This document shows, in pieces, positions 7,064 through 9,213 of a stretch of 9,213 nucleotides of DNA (the stretch's first letter is position 1; each line of letters starts with the position of its first letter). Both the position numbers and the translations under genes were made by a program. The notes under the pieces were generated by a model, which saw only the letters and a program-made list of their open reading frames with translations, searched no databases and was not told the origin of the DNA. The DNA comes from JAUREX01 sp044356825 (GTDB lineage Bacteria > Pseudomonadota > Alphaproteobacteria > Rhodobacterales > Rhodobacteraceae). The stretch is from NCBI GenBank assembly GCA_044356825.1, contig JBIKVM010000120.1, forward strand, positions 1 through 9,213. The letters are read 5' to 3'.

Positions 7064-7082
7064 ATTGTAACCGCATGGTGAA
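7064..7082. promoter_or_regulatory. Operator-like site before the GMC oxidoreductase gene
   Basis: The 11-mer ATTGTAACCGC (7064-7074) is identical to 1978-1988 at the SDR promoter. The core GTAACCGCATGGTGAA (7067-7082) matches 12 of 16 positions of the perfect palindrome, but its right half is degenerate, so symmetry is poor. As at the SDR site, the minus strand reads TACAAT (7069-7064), a near-consensus -10 box, here 36 bases before the GMC ATG. No clear -35 box is seen. The site also lies upstream of the plus-strand permease genes, though over 230 bases away. Confidence 0.5.
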
Positions 7083-7135
7083 TTCGTCCTTAGCGCGCGC
7101 TGCGTCGGTGCGCAACACGGCCGAGCGCGCGGCAC

Positions 7136-7161
7136 CGCGGCATGCGATCGAGGATGCCGCG
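7136..7161. repeat. Inverted repeat in the GMC / permease intergenic region
   Basis: CGCGGCAT (7136-7143) and ATGCCGCG (7154-7161) form an exact 8-base inverted repeat around a 10-base spacer. It lies in the divergent gap between the GMC gene and the permease genes. It could be a binding site for a dimeric regulator or an RNA hairpin. No terminator-like T-run follows on either strand. Confidence 0.4.
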
Positions 7162-7171
7162 CAGGCTGGAC

Positions 7172-7217
7172 GATAGGGCAAAACCCTGTCTAGCTGAACC
7201 GCGACCCCACGACAGGG
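7172..7217. repeat. Three related 7-mers able to form competing hairpins upstream of the permease genes
   Basis: GATAGGG (7172-7178), CCCTGTC (7184-7190) and GACAGGG (7211-7217) lie in the gap before the permeases. The middle element can pair with the left one (one G-T wobble, 5-base loop) or perfectly with the right one (20-base loop). As DNA they could be operator half-sites, as RNA a two-state switch. The promoter position relative to them is unknown. Confidence 0.35.
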
Positions 7218-7241
7218 CAGGCCACCGCCGCATGCAGCCTT

Positions 7242-7247
7242 TTGACA
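7242..7247 (+). promoter_or_regulatory. Isolated TTGACA, possible -35 box of the permease operon
   Basis: An exact consensus TTGACA lies 73 bases before the first permease ATG. No convincing -10 hexamer follows at 16-18 bases (the bases there are CCCGGA), so this is only a hint at the promoter. Confidence 0.2.
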
Positions 7248-7320
7248 CCATGAGAAGAACTCGCCCCGGACATGCCCCGCCCGGCATGCGCGCCACGTTG
7301 CGGGCCCCGGAACAGGCGCT

Positions 7321-8193
7321 ATGAAACCGCACTCGGCCCGCGCATGGCTCCTCGTCGCACCCGCGGCGGCGGTGATGGTCTTCGTGGGCGTGCTGCCGCT
7401 CGTTGCGGTGTTCAACTATGCGCTCCACGACATCTTCACGCTGAGCGATGTCCACTGGGTCGGGCCGGAGTGGTATGCCGAAATCGTCACCTCGCCGCGC
7501 TTCCATGCGAGCCTTGCGCGCAGCCTCCTTTTCTCGGCCTGTGTGCTCGCGATCCAGGTGCCGCTCGGGGTTGCGATCGCGCTTCTCCTGCGGCGGTCGG
7601 GGCGGCTCGGGGTCGGGGTCATGATGGTGCTCGCGCTGCCGCTCGTGGTGCCGTGGAACATGATCCCGATGATGTGGCTGAGCTTTGTCGACCTCGAGCA
7701 GGGCATCGCAGGCCGGGCGATGGTCTGGGCGGGAATCGACTTCGACCGCAAGTTCAACGCGCTGCACGCCTGGCTTCTGATCCTTGCGATGGATACCTGG
7801 CACTGGCTCGGGCTTGTCGTCATCCTCGCGTATGCCGGGCTCTCGGCCATTCCCGAACCCTTCTATCGCGCGGCCGCGATCGACGGTGCCTCGCGGCTTC
7901 AGATCCTGCGCCACATCGAATTGCCGAAGATCGCAGGCGCGCTCGGCATCGTGCTGCTGCTGCGCTTCGTGGACAGCTTCATGATCTATACCGAGGCCTT
8001 CGCGATCAACGCGGGCGGGCCCGACCGGGCGACGCATTTCCTTGCGATCGACCTCGGCGAGGAGATCAAGGGCTTCAGCTACGGCTCATCCGCGGCGCGC
8101 GCGATGGTCTATTTCCTGATGGTCATCACGGTCGTGTGGATCTTTGCCCGCGTGAGCGCCGAGCGCCGGACCGAAGGGGGGGGCGCGGGATGA
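7321..8193 (+). CDS. ABC transporter permease, MalF/UgpA type, resembling glycerol permease GlpP
   Basis: A 290-residue inner-membrane protein with about six predicted transmembrane segments (roughly 10-32, 66-90, 97-119, 150-172, 203-222 and 260-277). The cytoplasmic EAA loop that docks on the ATPase reads YRAAAIDGASRLQILRHIELP (182-202) with the invariant glycine. Stretches such as LALPLVVPWN (104-113), DTWHWLGLVVILAYAGL (158-174) and LLRFVDSFMIYTEAFA (213-228) recall the GlpP permease of GlpSTPQV-type glycerol importers; this is recognition from memory, not a search. It likely imports a polyol or similar small sugar. The ATG at 7321 has only a weak AGG four bases upstream. The stop overlaps the next gene's start as ATGA. 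A run of eight G residues (8176-8183) lies near the end. No ATP-binding or solute-binding gene is adjacent, which is unusual. Confidence 0.93.
   Translation: MKPHSARAWLLVAPAAAVMVFVGVLPLVAVFNYALHDIFTLSDVHWVGPEWYAEIVTSPRFHASLARSLLFSACVLAIQVPLGVAIALLLRRSGRLGVGVMMVLALPLVVPWNMIPMMWLSFVDLEQGIAGRAMVWAGIDFDRKFNALHAWLLILAMDTWHWLGLVVILAYAGLSAIPEPFYRAAAIDGASRLQILRHIELPKIAGALGIVLLLRFVDSFMIYTEAFAINAGGPDRATHFLAIDLGEEIKGFSYGSSAARAMVYFLMVITVVWIFARVSAERRTEGGGAG
8176..8183 (+). repeat. Homopolymer run of eight G at the permease gene junction
   Basis: Eight consecutive G residues lie six bases before the start codon of the second permease, inside the last codons of the first. They probably serve as a very strong ribosome site for the second gene. 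They are also a slippage-prone tract: a shift to the -1 frame here leads into the second permease frame with no intervening stop. Confidence 0.9.
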
Positions 8194-8978
8194 ACGCCGC
8201 CCTGCGCCTTGCCCTGCTCGCGGCGATCGCGGCCTTCGTGCTGCTGCCCTTCGCGCAGACGGTGATGCTGTCCTTCGTCTCGACGCTCCCGCGCGAGGGG
8301 CTGGCCGAGGGGTCGTTCAGCCTGATCAACTACCGCAACATCGTGCAATCGCCCGAACTGATGGCCTCGCTCGTCAATTCGGCGGTCTATGTCGTCCTCA
8401 ACGTCGCGCTCTGCCTCGTGGCAGGTGTGCCGGCGGCCTATGCGCTCTCGCGCCACCGATTCGTGGGCGACCGGCACTTCCTGTTCCTGCTGCTCGCCTT
8501 CCGCGTGACACCGCCCGTGGTGCTCTCGCTGCCGGTGTTCATCCTCTTTGCGCAGGTGGGCCTCGTGAACTCGCCGGTGGGCATCGCGCTGGTCCATTGC
8601 CTGTTCAACCTGCCCGTGGCGATCTGGATCCTCGAGAGCTTCATCTCGGCCGTCCCGCGCGAACTGGACGAGACGGCCTTTCTCGATGGCCAGTCGCTGC
8701 CGCGCTTCATGGTCCGCCACCTTCTGCCCGCGATCGCGCCGGGGCTCGGGGTCGCGGCGTTCTTCTGTTTCATCTTCTCCTGGGTCGAGGTCGTCTTTGC
8801 CCGCATCCTGACCGTCACCGGGGGCAAGCCCATCACCATGGCGATCAACGCCCTCTTTGGCTTTCAGACCGACGTCGGGCTCGTCATGGCGATGACGGTC
8901 ATCTCGCTCGTGCCGGGGCTTGCGATGATCTGGTTCGTGCGCCGTCACATCGCGCGCGGCTTCGTGGTCCGCAGCTGA
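8190..8978 (+). CDS. ABC transporter permease, MalG/UgpE type, resembling glycerol permease GlpQ
   Basis: A 262-residue inner-membrane permease, partner of the preceding one, with about six transmembrane segments (near 5-30, 62-85, 97-123, 129-150, 184-206 and 228-251). The EAA loop is ELDETAFLDGQSLPRFMVRHLLP, residues 158-180, with the conserved glycine at 167. ALVHCLFNLPVAIWILESF (133-151) and GVAAFFCFIFSWVE (187-200) closely recall the GlpQ subunit of glycerol ABC importers, judged from memory. The ATG overlaps the TGA of the first permease (ATGA) with a G-rich ribosome site immediately before it, so the two are translationally coupled at near equal amounts. The frame is open far upstream of 8190, but that part is antisense-style shadow over the first permease. 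The operon seems to end here: a gap and an apparently unrelated gene follow. Confidence 0.93.
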   Translation: MNAALRLALLAAIAAFVLLPFAQTVMLSFVSTLPREGLAEGSFSLINYRNIVQSPELMASLVNSAVYVVLNVALCLVAGVPAAYALSRHRFVGDRHFLFLLLAFRVTPPVVLSLPVFILFAQVGLVNSPVGIALVHCLFNLPVAIWILESFISAVPRELDETAFLDGQSLPRFMVRHLLPAIAPGLGVAAFFCFIFSWVEVVFARILTVTGGKPITMAINALFGFQTDVGLVMAMTVISLVPGLAMIWFVRRHIARGFVVRS

Positions 8979-8981
8979 AGG

Positions 8982-9042
8982 GCCGCTTGCGGCGAAGCAC
9001 CGCGCGGGCGCTGCCCGGCCCGGGATGGCGCCTCGCGCCGGG
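8982..9042 (+). terminator. Weak hairpins after the permease operon, possible transcription end
   Basis: GCCGCTTGCGGC (8982-8993) and GGCGC-CTC-GCGCC (9027-9039) are short self-complementary elements right after the second permease stop. Neither is followed by a T-run. They could mark the end of the permease transcript, but are weak enough to be chance in GC-rich DNA. Confidence 0.2.
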
Positions 9043-9080
9043 ATTGATTATCTTGCGCCTGCACGTTCTTGGGAAATTCC

Positions 9081-9213
9081 ATGTCCGACGCCTCCACGCC
9101 CCGACACTCACCCCATGCTGCGCTTCCGAGTGTGGAGTGGCCGACGCTTGGGATGATCGGTGCGAGTTATGCGCTCTGGGCGGCGGGGACGACGGTTGGC
9201 TACGGGGTTGCGC
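9081..9213 (+). CDS. Start of a membrane protein gene, possibly a fatty acid desaturase, cut by window edge
   Basis: ATG at 9081 opens a frame of 44 codons that continues past the right edge. GGGA lies six bases upstream. After a polar N terminus, VEWPTLGMIGASYALWAAG (residues 18-36) begins a hydrophobic segment. The EWPTL...YALWA pattern recalls the first transmembrane segment of alphaproteobacterial fatty-acid-desaturase-family proteins. The histidine boxes that would confirm this lie outside the window, so the family call is tentative. The 102-base gap after the permease stop suggests its own promoter; TTGATT at 9044-9049 is a possible -35 box without a clear -10. It is probably unrelated to the catabolic genes. 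Confidence 0.5.
   Translation, partial: MSDASTPRHSPHAALPSVEWPTLGMIGASYALWAAGTTVGYGVA

Noticed and set aside
4624..7065. An 813-codon open frame on the minus strand covering both the GMC gene and the antisense of the aldo/keto reductase
   Set aside because: It is a shifted frame of the GMC gene with arginine-rich, low-complexity protein and no recognisable domain. Long stop-free shadow frames are expected at this GC content.
7029..7415. A possible N-terminal extension of 129 residues on the GMC protein, starting at 7415
   Set aside because: The extension would be antisense to the first permease, shows no signal peptide or domain, and the ATG at 7028 has a good ribosome site directly before the FAD motif.
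7090..8037. A 315-codon minus-strand frame opposite the first permease
   Set aside because: The product is rich in histidine, arginine and acidic residues, as antisense of hydrophobic genes typically is, with no domain.
7272..8189. Upstream extension of the second permease frame, which would make a 568-residue protein
   Set aside because: This part overlaps the first permease in another frame and has no family similarity. The ATG at 8190 with its ATGA overlap is the normal start. Only slippage at the G8 tract would join the two.

Overview
The window is GC-rich DNA (roughly two-thirds GC by eye) with densely packed genes, ATGA/GTGA-type gene overlaps, TTG and GTG starts, and strong third-position GC. 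Together with the protein families, this suggests a free-living alphaproteobacterium, most likely of the Rhodobacterales. That placement is an inference from style and gene content; there is no rRNA or other marker. I see no tRNA, rRNA, insertion sequence, CRISPR array or phage gene.

Layout from left to right. Positions 1-1917 (minus strand) hold an operon of a short-chain dehydrogenase followed by a DUF993 (dihydrodipicolinate-synthase-like TIM barrel) protein that runs off the left edge. Positions 2106-4456 (minus) hold a translationally coupled pair, a two-domain family I CoA-transferase and an enoyl-CoA hydratase. Positions 4591-5409 (plus) hold an aldo/keto reductase, divergent from the CoA-transferase. 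Positions 5388-7028 (minus) hold a GMC-family FAD-dependent alcohol dehydrogenase whose 3' end overlaps that of the aldo/keto reductase. Positions 7321-8978 (plus) hold two overlapping ABC-transporter permeases that resemble the GlpP/GlpQ type of glycerol/polyol importer. From 9081 a new plus-strand gene starts, possibly a fatty acid desaturase, cut by the right edge.

The content reads as a catabolic island for a small hydroxylated compound (polyol, sugar derivative or similar). Permeases would import it, GMC, AKR and SDR enzymes would do redox steps, the DUF993 protein could do an aldolase-type step, and the CoA-transferase plus hydratase would activate and process a carboxylic acid. The actual substrate cannot be read from the sequence.

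The best evidence that these units belong together is a shared operator-like sequence built on the half-site GTAACCG. It is a perfect palindrome before the SDR operon (1980-1997), an imperfect one between the CoA-transferase and aldo/keto reductase genes (4484-4499), and a half-conserved one before the GMC gene (7064-7082). I found this heptamer nowhere else in the window. No regulator, ATP-binding subunit or substrate-binding protein is encoded here, so those parts must lie elsewhere.
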